DNA of 5,547 nt from CAZDOD01 sp964506935 (GCA_964506935.1 CAZDOD010000183.1:1-5547); one strand, 5' to 3'; counted from the first letter of the stretch, positions 1 through 5,299 are shown. The notes: generated by a model from the letters alone, not told the origin. Program-made: numbers and translations.

Positions 1-1
1 C

Positions 2-916
2 CCGATGAGCGCCCGAAATTGGAGACCCCACGTCCTCGTCTTTGTCTCCGACCTCATAAACCATTTGGACCTCGTCCGCTTTGGAAATTGGTTCAGCCAG
101 GAGAGGGGTGTTGTTACGGTCTGTGAGCTGAAAGTCGGGGATCTCTTGACAGAAGATATGGATATGATAAAGAGGCGTGCCGAGATGAAAAAGGTGCTGG
201 ATGAAGAGGGCCTCGTTGTCTTTCCCGAAATCCACGTCGTAAAAGATGTCGTCGAAGGGATCACAAACGTCGCGCAGGCCAACGGTATGGCGGGTATCGA
301 GAGTAATATGGTGCTTTTGGGATGGCCGAAGGATACGGAGCTACTGTCCGAGTTTTTAAAAATAATGAGGATTCTCGAGAAGATGAATAAATCCTTCGCC
401 ATTGGACGTATCGGGGCCCAGAGACCTGTTCAACACCACGGCTCAAACCGGACGATCCATATATGGTGGGGCGGTCTCGAACGAAACGGGGACATGATGC
501 TCCTCTTGGCTTATCTCCTCTCCCGTAACCCGGAATGGCTGAGGACAAAGATAAAGCTTATGAGCATAGCCTCAAATCAGCTGATGAAGGAAGAGACCGA
601 AAGATATCTCGACAAGCTGATCCCAGAAATCAGGATTGAGACCGAGACCAGGATAATAATCAAACCAAAGAGGGGAAGTATCCGGGATCTGATACATAAG
701 GAGAGCAGGGATGCGGACGTTGTGCTCTTCGGCCTCGCAATGCCCAAGGAGGGAGAGGAGGAGGCATATGCCAAACGTCTGGAGGAGCTCGCACAAGACC
801 TCAACACGGTATTCTTTGTGAAGAATTCGAGCCTCTTTATCGGAGAACTCGTAAAACCGACCACGGAAAAAAGAAGAGGCCCATTCTTATCCAGAACAAA
901 AGATCAAACTCCATAG
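2..916 (+). CDS. C-terminal cytoplasmic domain of an SLC12-type cation-chloride cotransporter (5' partial)
   Basis: This is the 3' part of a gene whose membrane half lies left of the window. The frame is open through base 2, and no ribosome binding site precedes the ATG at 5, so that methionine is probably internal. The residue numbers here count from it. The protein is soluble, with no membrane segment. It starts with NWRPHVLVFV (5-14), a signature found just after the last helix of bacterial Na-K-Cl/K-Cl cotransporter relatives in the APC superfamily. Two similar alpha/beta halves follow: one with RFGNWFSQERGVVTV (25-39) and a second with WWGGLERNGDMMLLLAYLL (154-172). The end has DADVVLFGLAMP (237-248) and FFVKNSS (270-276), usual for this domain, which resembles universal stress proteins. 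In the family it regulates or helps dimerise the transporter at the inner face of the membrane. Transported ions cannot be told from this part. The family call is from recalled motifs; I am fairly sure of it. Confidence 0.8.
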   Translation, partial: PMSARNWRPHVLVFVSDLINHLDLVRFGNWFSQERGVVTVCELKVGDLLTEDMDMIKRRAEMKKVLDEEGLVVFPEIHVVKDVVEGITNVAQANGMAGIESNMVLLGWPKDTELLSEFLKIMRILEKMNKSFAIGRIGAQRPVQHHGSNRTIHIWWGGLERNGDMMLLLAYLLSRNPEWLRTKIKLMSIASNQLMKEETERYLDKLIPEIRIETETRIIIKPKRGSIRDLIHKESRDADVVLFGLAMPKEGEEEAYAKRLEELAQDLNTVFFVKNSSLFIGELVKPTTEKRRGPFLSRTKDQTP

Positions 917-994
917 ATTAAAAAATATCCAAGATCGCTGTAGACTGAATGCTATGGGAATTAACTCAGATAAACGCTATCAGGAAAGATCATT

Positions 995-1020
995 AAATAC
1001 AAAAGGAGGCAGACGCCTCC
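995..1020 (-). terminator. Rho-independent terminator for the metallophosphoesterase gene
   Basis: GGAGGC (1005-1010) and GCCTCC (1015-1020) form a 6-bp perfect stem with a 4-nt loop. Read on the minus strand, the stem is followed at once by TTTTGTATTT (1004-995), a U-rich tract. The plus-strand side has no such tract, so the signal points leftward. It lies about 110 nt beyond the stop of the minus-strand phosphoesterase gene, the only gene that could use it. The + strand transporter gene ending at 916 has no clear terminator of its own here. Confidence 0.65.
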
Positions 1021-1034
1021 CTATGTAAAGCTAC

Positions 1035-1091
1035 CCCTGAAGACATTCGGAAGACACAAATGACTTCCGATCACAAACCTATCTCTCAGGG
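1035..1091. repeat. Nested inverted repeats in the 3' region of the metallophosphoesterase gene
   Basis: CCCTGA (1035-1040) pairs with TCAGGG (1086-1091). Inside it TCGGAAG (1047-1053) pairs perfectly with CTTCCGA (1064-1070) across a 10-nt loop. The two stems are nested and could fold into one long irregular hairpin in the minus-strand transcript, between the gene's stop and its terminator. Neither stem has a flanking T-tract, so this is not a terminator. I do not recognise a known RNA family. It may be a transcript-stabilising structure, a remnant of a mobile end, or chance. Confidence 0.4.
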
Positions 1092-1128
1092 ATAAATTGA
1101 TTAATAAAAAAACAGACTATTTAAAAAT

Positions 1129-2163
1129 CTATTTTTTTTCGGATGGTCTTATTAATAAATACCCAACGAGAAGTATAAGCAAAATGTTTAACACAATTAT
1201 GGATATCTCAGGAACCTTATTGTATTTAAAGAATGGGTATGTTTCAATAAGCATTAGTATTTTAATTTCATATAGTGGATTTAATTTACTCTTTATAGGA
1301 AATATCATTTCGTCTACATGACGATTTTCCGGGTCCACCGCTATCAATATTGCATGATGAAAACTCCTGTTCGGCGTTGATTTATCTAAAGTTGCCCCAC
1401 CCCCCCCGGTTATGATATATTTTGTTTTCTTACTGTCGATACGCAGGTATGAATGGAAATGCCCTGTGAAAACATAATCTACATTGTATTTATCCATCAT
1501 TTTTACAAATTTTTCCTCTGATGGAATTACATCCTTCCTTCCAAAACTTGATATAGAGTTTGGCGGTATATGCATGAAAACGAACTTCATACGAGGAGAA
1601 TCTCCACTCTGTGATAAAACATCCTCCAAATAATCTATATAGGTATCATCTCCATAATCGTTTACTCCCACGAAAAGACATCCCGCGTAAGTAAAGTGAA
1701 AATTCAAAGGACCGTAAGTATTTTCAAAATCCTCGACTTTAAAGGCGTTTATTTTATTCATTCTTTCTTCTGTCACAGCAATATCATGGTTCCCGGCTAT
1801 AAGTAATAGTGGATATCTTATGACTGGTCCAGAAAACTGATTTATGAAAAAGTTATGATCCTCTATCACGGCATTTCTAGCGAAGTCTCCTAATAAAACA
1901 CTAAAATCTGGAGTAACTGGAAATTCTACATTTTTTAAAAAATACTCTAAAGAGTATTCCAGCTTGTTATCACCAACCACAAAAAACGAGAAAGGTCGAA
2001 GACTGACATTTTCTTCATTTAAATTGCTAATGTTTTCTCTATTCCCCAACAAAGGATCTGTTTTTATATTTTCTAGCTTACTACCAAAAAAAATTGATGA
2101 AAGCAAGAATAACAGTGACAAAACCAAAACAATAAAAACTGCTACTAAAGTAAGTCGTTTCAT
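1129..2163 (-). CDS. Membrane-anchored calcineurin-like metallophosphoesterase
   Basis: This 344-residue protein carries the calcineurin-like metallophosphoesterase motifs in order: GDN (64-66), GD (92-93), GNHD (124-127), the histidine of MHIPP (197-201) and GHFH (234-237). These give the two-metal centre that hydrolyses phosphomonoesters or diesters. The first motif has Asn where many members have the His of DxH; this occurs in the subgroup with GDN/GDS starts. A hydrophobic helix at 5-26 is a signal anchor or uncleaved signal, and a second at about 319-338 ends in a short basic tail, so both ends are in the membrane and the catalytic domain probably faces the periplasm. The start is secure: AGGAGG (2176-2171) sits 7 nt before the ATG, behind a good promoter. 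The gene stands alone and ends in its own terminator. It is much AT-richer than the transporter and sulfatase genes, suggesting acquisition. The substrate is unknown. Confidence 0.85.
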   Translation of the reverse strand: MKRLTLVAVFIVLVLSLLFLLSSIFFGSKLENIKTDPLLGNRENISNLNEENVSLRPFSFFVVGDNKLEYSLEYFLKNVEFPVTPDFSVLLGDFARNAVIEDHNFFINQFSGPVIRYPLLLIAGNHDIAVTEERMNKINAFKVEDFENTYGPLNFHFTYAGCLFVGVNDYGDDTYIDYLEDVLSQSGDSPRMKFVFMHIPPNSISSFGRKDVIPSEEKFVKMMDKYNVDYVFTGHFHSYLRIDSKKTKYIITGGGGATLDKSTPNRSFHHAILIAVDPENRHVDEMIFPIKSKLNPLYEIKILMLIETYPFFKYNKVPEISIIVLNILLILLVGYLLIRPSEKK

Positions 2164-2183
2164 ATCTTATCCTCCTGAATTTC

Positions 2184-2212
2184 AATATAACAATATAGAT
2201 TCAATTTGTCAA
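2184..2212 (-). promoter_or_regulatory. Sigma-70-type promoter of the metallophosphoesterase gene
   Basis: On the minus strand TTGACA (2212-2207) is separated by exactly 17 nt from TATATT (2189-2184). The -35 box is a perfect match and the -10 box matches at four of six positions. Transcription would start near 2177, only about 14 nt ahead of the ATG, so the message would begin almost directly at its AGGAGG ribosome binding site. This very short leader leaves no room for a riboswitch, so control should act at initiation. Confidence 0.65.
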
Positions 2213-2277
2213 TAGCAAGCCTACTAATTCTATTGATCTTTCCAAAATCCTTATATTGTGAATTACTTTATCAATAG
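2209..2277. repeat. Three TCAATAG/CTATTGA elements upstream of the metallophosphoesterase gene (possible operator)
   Basis: TCAATAG occurs at 2209-2215, its inverse CTATTGA at 2230-2236, and TCAATAG again at 2271-2277. The outer copies extend to TCAATAGCA. Centre-to-centre distances are 21 and 41 bp, close to two and four helical turns, so all three could present the same face of the DNA. The first copy overlaps the -35 box of the promoter. The arrangement suits a dimeric regulator, but no candidate regulator gene is adjacent and the AT-rich background raises the odds of chance matches. Confidence 0.35.
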
Positions 2278-2367
2278 CAGTTGGATTTTTTGATTTAGTA
2301 AGTTTTCATATTTTAATAAATATTTTGGGAGAATTAGGCCTTGTAATGTCTTTGAAAATTTGGCCAC

Positions 2368-2401
2368 AAAAAAAGGGGCACAGGCCAAAACCCGTAACCC
2401 C
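2368..2401 (-). terminator. Rho-independent terminator downstream of the tRNA-Pro 3' fragment
   Basis: On the minus strand GGGG (2401-2398) and CCCC (2378-2375) close an imperfect stem with inner GG/CC pairs, directly followed by seven Ts (2374-2368). It starts about 10 nt after the CCA of the tRNA fragment, the usual place for a tRNA terminator. Its presence indicates that sequence left of the fragment is the original downstream flank of the tRNA gene. A competing perfect 7-bp inverted repeat, TTTGGCC (2359-2365) with GGCCAAA (2383-2389), overlaps it. Confidence 0.65.
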
Positions 2402-2411
2402 TAAACAACAT

Positions 2412-2456
2412 TGGTCGGGACGACTGGATTTGAACCAGCGACCCCATGACCCCCAG
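2412..2456 (-). tRNA. 3' fragment of tRNA-Pro(GGG), probable integrase attachment site
   Basis: The minus strand reads as a tRNA from nucleotide C32 of the anticodon loop to the encoded CCA. It has loop CTGGGGG with anticodon GGG, 3' anticodon strand TCATG, variable loop GGGTC, T-arm GCTGG-TTCAAAT-CCAGT, 3' acceptor strand CGTCCCG, discriminator A and CCA. The CG..CGACCA end and GGG anticodon fit tRNA-Pro. The 5' half is missing: positions 27-31 read TCCTA instead of the CATGA needed to pair, and no CGGGACG acceptor strand occurs nearby, so this cannot make a working tRNA. A break exactly at the anticodon loop with an intact 3' end is what tyrosine integrases leave at one end of an inserted element. 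The intact copy is expected outside the window, to the right. Confidence 0.85.
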
Positions 2457-2500
2457 TAGGATTTTCTCGCAACTTTATTCAATAATTTTAATAACTTATC

Positions 2501-2543
2501 AAAACTCAAAAAGACCAAAAACGACCAAAAAAGGCCTAAAAAA
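2501..2543. repeat. Phased A-tracts with tandem GACCAAAAA units beside the tRNA fragment
   Basis: Runs of A occur at 2501-2504, 2508-2512, 2517-2521, 2527-2532 and 2538-2543, spaced about 8 to 11 bp. GACCAAAAA is repeated at 2513-2521 and 2523-2531, a 10-bp period, with a decayed third unit GGCCTAAAAAA after it. A-tracts in phase with the helix bend DNA intrinsically. Here they lie 45-90 bp on the element side of the attachment-site fragment, where an integration complex needs a bend. Confidence 0.5.
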
Positions 2544-2549
2544 CAGGAG

Positions 2550-2570
2550 TTTTGTATCATTTTTGTATCA
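2550..2570. repeat. Tandem TTTTGTATCA direct repeats (candidate integrase arm-type sites)
   Basis: TTTTGTATCA occurs twice, at 2550-2559 and 2561-2570, an 11-bp period with one extra T between. The repeats lie about 100 bp from the anticodon-loop break of the tRNA fragment, on the side away from the tRNA terminator. Pairs of short direct repeats at this distance are typical of the arm sites bound by the N-terminal domain of tyrosine integrases. The assignment depends on position and pattern only, since the integrase is not in the window. Confidence 0.45.
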
Positions 2571-2623
2571 ACTTTTTACTAGGTTTTTGTGTTTTTCTCA
2601 ACTCAGAACGAGTTACTCATAAA

Positions 2624-2650
2624 GGGGGCCTGAAAATGGCCCCCTTTTTT
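2624..2650 (+). terminator. Strong rho-independent terminator without an obvious gene
   Basis: GGGGGCC (2624-2630) and GGCCCCC (2638-2644) form a perfect 7-bp GC stem with loop TGAAAAT, followed by TTTTTT (2645-2650). No intact + strand gene lies between 917 and this point, so its client is gone or unknown. On the minus strand the stem is followed by only TTTATG, so leftward function is weaker. It could have ended a deleted mobile-element gene. From here to 2781 I see only AT-rich sequence without support for a gene. Confidence 0.75.
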
Positions 2651-2781
2651 AGAAAGAAACAAAACCCGTCTTCTTTTTTCTTTGTAGGCTTCGGAGATTC
2701 AATCAATAAGAAAATATCATGAGTGAATATGCACCAAAATCTTATAAGGATGAACTTATTTTTTGAACTTAAAAAGATATT

Positions 2782-3036
2782 TTATCTATCTAATTTCTTT
2801 CTGAAGTAATCTAAAAGTCGCTTACGACGAACAGCATCTTAAATGATTACTATTGTATCTTCACTTGAAAAAATCTAAAATATGACTTCTCGCACGATAT
2901 CTTCTCTGTCTCTTTCTGCTACATCATCGATTAAATGCCGTACGTAATTAACAAGTCTCTTTCGCTCCTTTGTAAAGAAATTGATGATATGTCTTCTCTT
3001 TTCTAATATCGTCGTGCTTTTTAAGATGAAATAACA
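2782..3036 (-). pseudogene. Decayed ECF-like RNA polymerase sigma factor, region 2 remnant
   Basis: One minus-strand frame, without frameshift, translates into a sequence resembling sigma-70 region 2. It contains ERKRLVNYVRHLIDD (core-binding part, 2.1), then RDREDIVREVIF, which matches the DAEDxxQEVF stretch of region 2.2. A TAG (2877-2875) follows, then IFSSEDTIVII, a TAA (2841-2839) and DAVRRKRLLDYFRKKLDR, which resembles the region 2.4 pattern of ECF factors (xARNxxIDxxRKK). The frame stops at 2784-2782. The stops fall where family members have ordinary codons, and about six residues seem missing before RRKRLLDYF. No region 4 helix-turn-helix follows, and no start codon with a ribosome binding site is found; stops lie just upstream, the nearest at 3039-3037. 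If intact it would have directed polymerase to specific promoters. It is non-functional as read; suppressed stops are unlikely. The similarity is from memory, not alignment. Confidence 0.55.
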
Positions 3037-3140
3037 CTATTTTTATTGCATAAATTTTTACTATTCTCAGGATAAAATCTCTTGTAAGCGGAACCAATTA
3101 TCCTTATTTTTAAAAAACATGACCCCCTGTATTTCCCTTA

Positions 3141-3187
3141 ACATATCATGGATTGACCTTGACATATCAAAAAAGAACGATATATCA
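3141..3187 (+). repeat. Three AYATATCA direct repeats over the sulfatase-operon promoter (possible operator)
   Basis: ACATATCA occurs at 3141-3148 and 3162-3169, and ATATATCA at 3180-3187. Spacings are 21 and 18 bp. The second copy overlaps the putative -35 box and the third covers the putative -10 box. This is where a repressor, or an activator using the first copy, would bind. AT-rich composition makes part of the pattern likely by chance, but the perfect 8-bp pair two helical turns apart is notable. Confidence 0.35.
3159..3186 (+). promoter_or_regulatory. Candidate sigma-70-type promoter of the membrane protein-sulfatase operon
   Basis: TTGACA (3159-3164) is a perfect -35 box, and TATATC (3181-3186) after a 16-nt spacer is a fair -10 box. 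The start would be near 3193, giving a leader of about 40 nt. Downstream, TATAAT at 3211-3216 is a perfect -10 hexamer but has no matching -35 at the right distance. No other promoter candidate is evident ahead of the operon. Confidence 0.45.
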
Positions 3188-3232
3188 TAGAAAGCGAAAA
3201 TTGCTTTTTTTATAATATTTTTAGGGGTATGT

Positions 3233-3814
3233 ATGAAAAAACAGAGTTTTTTTAAGAGATTTTTCACCCCGGTTTTAATTGTATTTTTCTTCATGACCCT
3301 GTCATGGCTCACCTATAATATCGCTTGGAAGCTAGACAATGTAAAACTCCATCATCTCCTGGCAGATATATCCGGCCCGATCCTTTTGGTTTCGGTGGCT
3401 CTGGGGACACTTTTCGTTTATCCCATGGCGTATTTTCGGGGCGCACCGGCGTCGGAACGAATTATCGCCTCATTTGTCAATCCCCTAATCTGGATGACCA
3501 AGGAATTTTTCCGCATGCTGACCGCATTTACCGTATCGGAAGCATTCTATTATTACCTTAACCCGTTACACGTCTGGCTCGTTTTGGGAACAATTGCCCA
3601 GATAAGCCTTATGGAATTAATCTGCCGTTCCCTGGCAAAACGGCGGGGTGAGGCAAAAAAGGCCTTCAGCCTTCCCGTATTCGCAATCCTTGTCGTCAGC
3701 ATCTTTTTAGTCATCGTCCTTTATGCCTGGGGCAGAGGGGAAAACGTCTTTAGCTTTTACCTGGATATGTATCGGGAGATCTTTGGCCCAGGGATTGGTG
3801 TAGCGCCCCTTTAA
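3233..3814 (+). CDS. Multi-pass inner-membrane protein of unknown function, first gene of the sulfatase operon
   Basis: I do not recognise this 193-residue protein. It has a basic N-terminus (MKKQSFFKR) and clear hydrophobic helices at about 11-31, 46-68, 111-131 and 146-166. A less certain fifth segment lies within 79-108, which is rich in aromatics (EAFYYYL at 103-109). A basic loop follows the third clear helix (KRRGEAKKA, 136-144), and the tail ends in FGPGIGV. No catalytic motif or nucleotide-binding site is visible. The start is supported by AGGGG (3223-3227) 5 nt before the ATG; the next methionine is well inside the first helix. The stop is 21 nt before the sulfatase start, so the two are almost surely co-transcribed. 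It could help import the sulfated substrate, move the product, or anchor the sulfatase. Those roles are inferred from context only. Base composition is closer to the sulfatase than to the AT-rich block on its left. Confidence 0.8.
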   Translation: MKKQSFFKRFFTPVLIVFFFMTLSWLTYNIAWKLDNVKLHHLLADISGPILLVSVALGTLFVYPMAYFRGAPASERIIASFVNPLIWMTKEFFRMLTAFTVSEAFYYYLNPLHVWLVLGTIAQISLMELICRSLAKRRGEAKKAFSLPVFAILVVSIFLVIVLYAWGRGENVFSFYLDMYREIFGPGIGVAPL

Positions 3815-3835
3815 AACTAAAAATCGAGGTGTATC

Positions 3836-5242
3836 ATGACTGATGAAAAATATAAGAATATCTTTCTCAGCAATCTTACCAGAAGAGACATGCTCAAAGC
3901 GATGGGGACTGCTTCTGCGGCAGGGATACTGGGCCTTTCGCTTCCCCACATCGCATCGGCGGCTGCAAGAAGAAGCACTCCCAACATCGTCTTTATCCTG
4001 AGCGACAACACTAGAGCGGATTTCATGGGCTTTCGGGGGCACCCCTTTATCCAGACTCCCTCCCTCGACCGCCTGGCGGGAGAGGGAATCGCCTTCAACA
4101 ATGCTTTTTGCACCACTGCCTTCTGCAGCCCATCCCGGGCAAGCTTTTTGACCGGGACATATGCCCGCACCCACGGCGTCCTCAATAACAGCACACCCTG
4201 GACGGGAAAAAAGACGGTTTTTTTGGAATATCTTAAAAATGCCGGGTACGACACCGCCTTTATCGGTAAATTTCACATGCCCGGTTCAGGGCTCCCCAAA
4301 ATGCCCTTTCTTGATACCTTTGTTTCCTTTACCATCAAGGAAAACCAGGGACAGTATTTCAACTGCCCCCTGGTGGTCAATGGGAAACCGGAAATGTCCC
4401 GAAAGCCTTACTTAATCGAAGAGTTAACTGATCGCGCCATCGAGTTCATTGATTCCAGTCATCAAAACCCCTTCTGCCTTTACCTCTCCTATAAGACCGC
4501 CCATTTCCCGTTTCTCCCTCCCAAGGATCTCGCGGGTATGTATAGCGATGAGGAGGTCCCAACTCTCCCCGAGGCGGATTCCTGGCTGGGCAGGACCAAC
4601 GGGAACGTGTTCGAGGGAACGATGATGGGTTCGGTGGAAAGCCTTTACCGGCGCTACTGCGAAGCCATCACCGGGATGGATCGGGAAATTGACCGGGTTT
4701 TGAAAAAGCTCGACGAATCGGGCCTGAGCGATAACACCATCGTCATCTACGCCGGCGACAACGGCTATCTCTGGGGCGAGCATCACCTCATCGGTATTAA
4801 CTGGCCCTACGAGGAATCTATAAAGCTCCCCTTCATCGTCCGCTGCCCGTGGCTCGTCGATTCCCCAGGATCGACCCGCTCCCAGATGATTCTCAATATC
4901 GATCTTGCTCCGACACTTCTCGAACTCGCGGGGTTCCCCATCCCCGAAGACATGGAGGGTGAAAGCTTTATCCCCGTCCTGACCAATAAATCGGCAAAGG
5001 GGAGAGCAGCGTGGCTCTATGAATATTACAAATATTTCCCCGAAAACGTCCCGTCAATGATCGGCGTTCGAACCGATACTCATAAATATTTTGAATTTGA
5101 AAAGGGCCTGAAACCACAGCTCTATAACCTGGCCCTTGACCCGAAAGAAAACAACAATATTTATGGGACTCCGGAGGGAGATGCGATCCTGCCGGAGCTA
5201 TTGGAGATGCTCGAAACCCTCAAGGAGGGAAAACGTCTGTAA
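3836..5242 (+). CDS. Tat-exported type I sulfatase (formylglycine-dependent)
   Basis: This 468-residue enzyme belongs to the alkaline-phosphatase-like sulfatase superfamily and should hydrolyse an organic sulfate ester. A Tat signal stands at the N-terminus: TRRDMLK (15-21), a hydrophobic stretch to about 40, and a likely cleavage after ASA or SAA (40-44). The active-site signature CSPSR (97-101) places Cys97 as the residue oxidised to formylglycine. Probable metal and sulfate ligands are D57-N58 (SDN), K145 and H147 (GKFH), H223 (KTAHFPF), D308-N309 (GDNG) and K330. The segment GHPFIQTP.DRLA (68-81) and the HGVLNN that follows the signature resemble N-acetylglucosamine-6-sulfatase-like enzymes of the S1 family, but the substrate cannot be fixed. 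Length is normal for the family. GAGGT (3826-3830) lies 5 nt before the ATG. No formylglycine-generating enzyme or anSME lies in the window, so maturation needs one elsewhere. The gene ends at a strong terminator. Confidence 0.92.
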   Translation: MTDEKYKNIFLSNLTRRDMLKAMGTASAAGILGLSLPHIASAAARRSTPNIVFILSDNTRADFMGFRGHPFIQTPSLDRLAGEGIAFNNAFCTTAFCSPSRASFLTGTYARTHGVLNNSTPWTGKKTVFLEYLKNAGYDTAFIGKFHMPGSGLPKMPFLDTFVSFTIKENQGQYFNCPLVVNGKPEMSRKPYLIEELTDRAIEFIDSSHQNPFCLYLSYKTAHFPFLPPKDLAGMYSDEEVPTLPEADSWLGRTNGNVFEGTMMGSVESLYRRYCEAITGMDREIDRVLKKLDESGLSDNTIVIYAGDNGYLWGEHHLIGINWPYEESIKLPFIVRCPWLVDSPGSTRSQMILNIDLAPTLLELAGFPIPEDMEGESFIPVLTNKSAKGRAAWLYEYYKYFPENVPSMIGVRTDTHKYFEFEKGLKPQLYNLALDPKENNNIYGTPEGDAILPELLEMLETLKEGKRL

Positions 5243-5269
5243 TACCCGGAAATTTCTCCAGATATAAAA

Positions 5270-5299
5270 GGGGGAGCCCATGGGCTCCCCTGTCTTTTG
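5270..5299 (+). terminator. Rho-independent terminator of the sulfatase operon
   Basis: A perfect 20-bp palindrome at 5271-5290 (arms GGGGAGCCCA and TGGGCTCCCC) forms a stem of at least 8 GC-rich pairs, with CATG as loop, and is followed by TGTCTTTTGA. It begins 28 nt after the sulfatase stop. The upstream AAAAG makes it partly usable from the other strand as well, where it would shield the operon from the transposase remnant on the right. Confidence 0.85.

Noticed and set aside
5..7. ATG at 5 as the true start of the SLC12-type gene
   Set aside because: The frame is open to the left edge, and the encoded domain is normally fused behind about twelve membrane helices, so this is an internal methionine of a cut gene.
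1103..1138. AT-only hairpin with a T-run right after the phosphoesterase stop, read as a terminator
   Set aside because: The stem is nearly all A-T pairs and would be unstable; the GC hairpin at 1005-1020 is a better terminator.
1097..1321. 74-codon plus-strand frame after the transporter gene
   Set aside because: It lies antisense to the 3' end of the metallophosphoesterase, has AT-driven composition and no initiation signal.
2412..2500. A complete tRNA-Pro gene
   Set aside because: No D-arm, no 5' acceptor strand CGGGACG and no 5' anticodon strand CATGA occur in the expected 31 nt upstream on the minus strand.
2306..2560. 84-codon minus-strand frame containing GRWFKSSRPD
   Set aside because: That peptide is the well-known false translation of a tRNA T-arm and acceptor end. 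The frame reads through the tRNA-Pro fragment, its terminator and the A-tracts, and has no ribosome binding site.
3191..3216. AAAGC/GCTTT hairpin followed by Ts in the operon leader, as an attenuator
   Set aside because: A 5-bp weak stem with an A-rich loop gives little support, and no leader peptide or anti-terminator fold is visible.
3067..3312. 81-codon minus-strand frame over the sulfatase-operon promoter
   Set aside because: Half of it is antisense to the membrane protein gene. The remaining part (from the ATG at 3165) looks vaguely protein-like but is only 32 codons and lacks a ribosome binding site.
3707..4786. Long minus-strand frames opposite the membrane protein and sulfatase genes
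   Set aside because: They mirror the codon structure of the + strand genes, show no recognisable domains and have no start signals.
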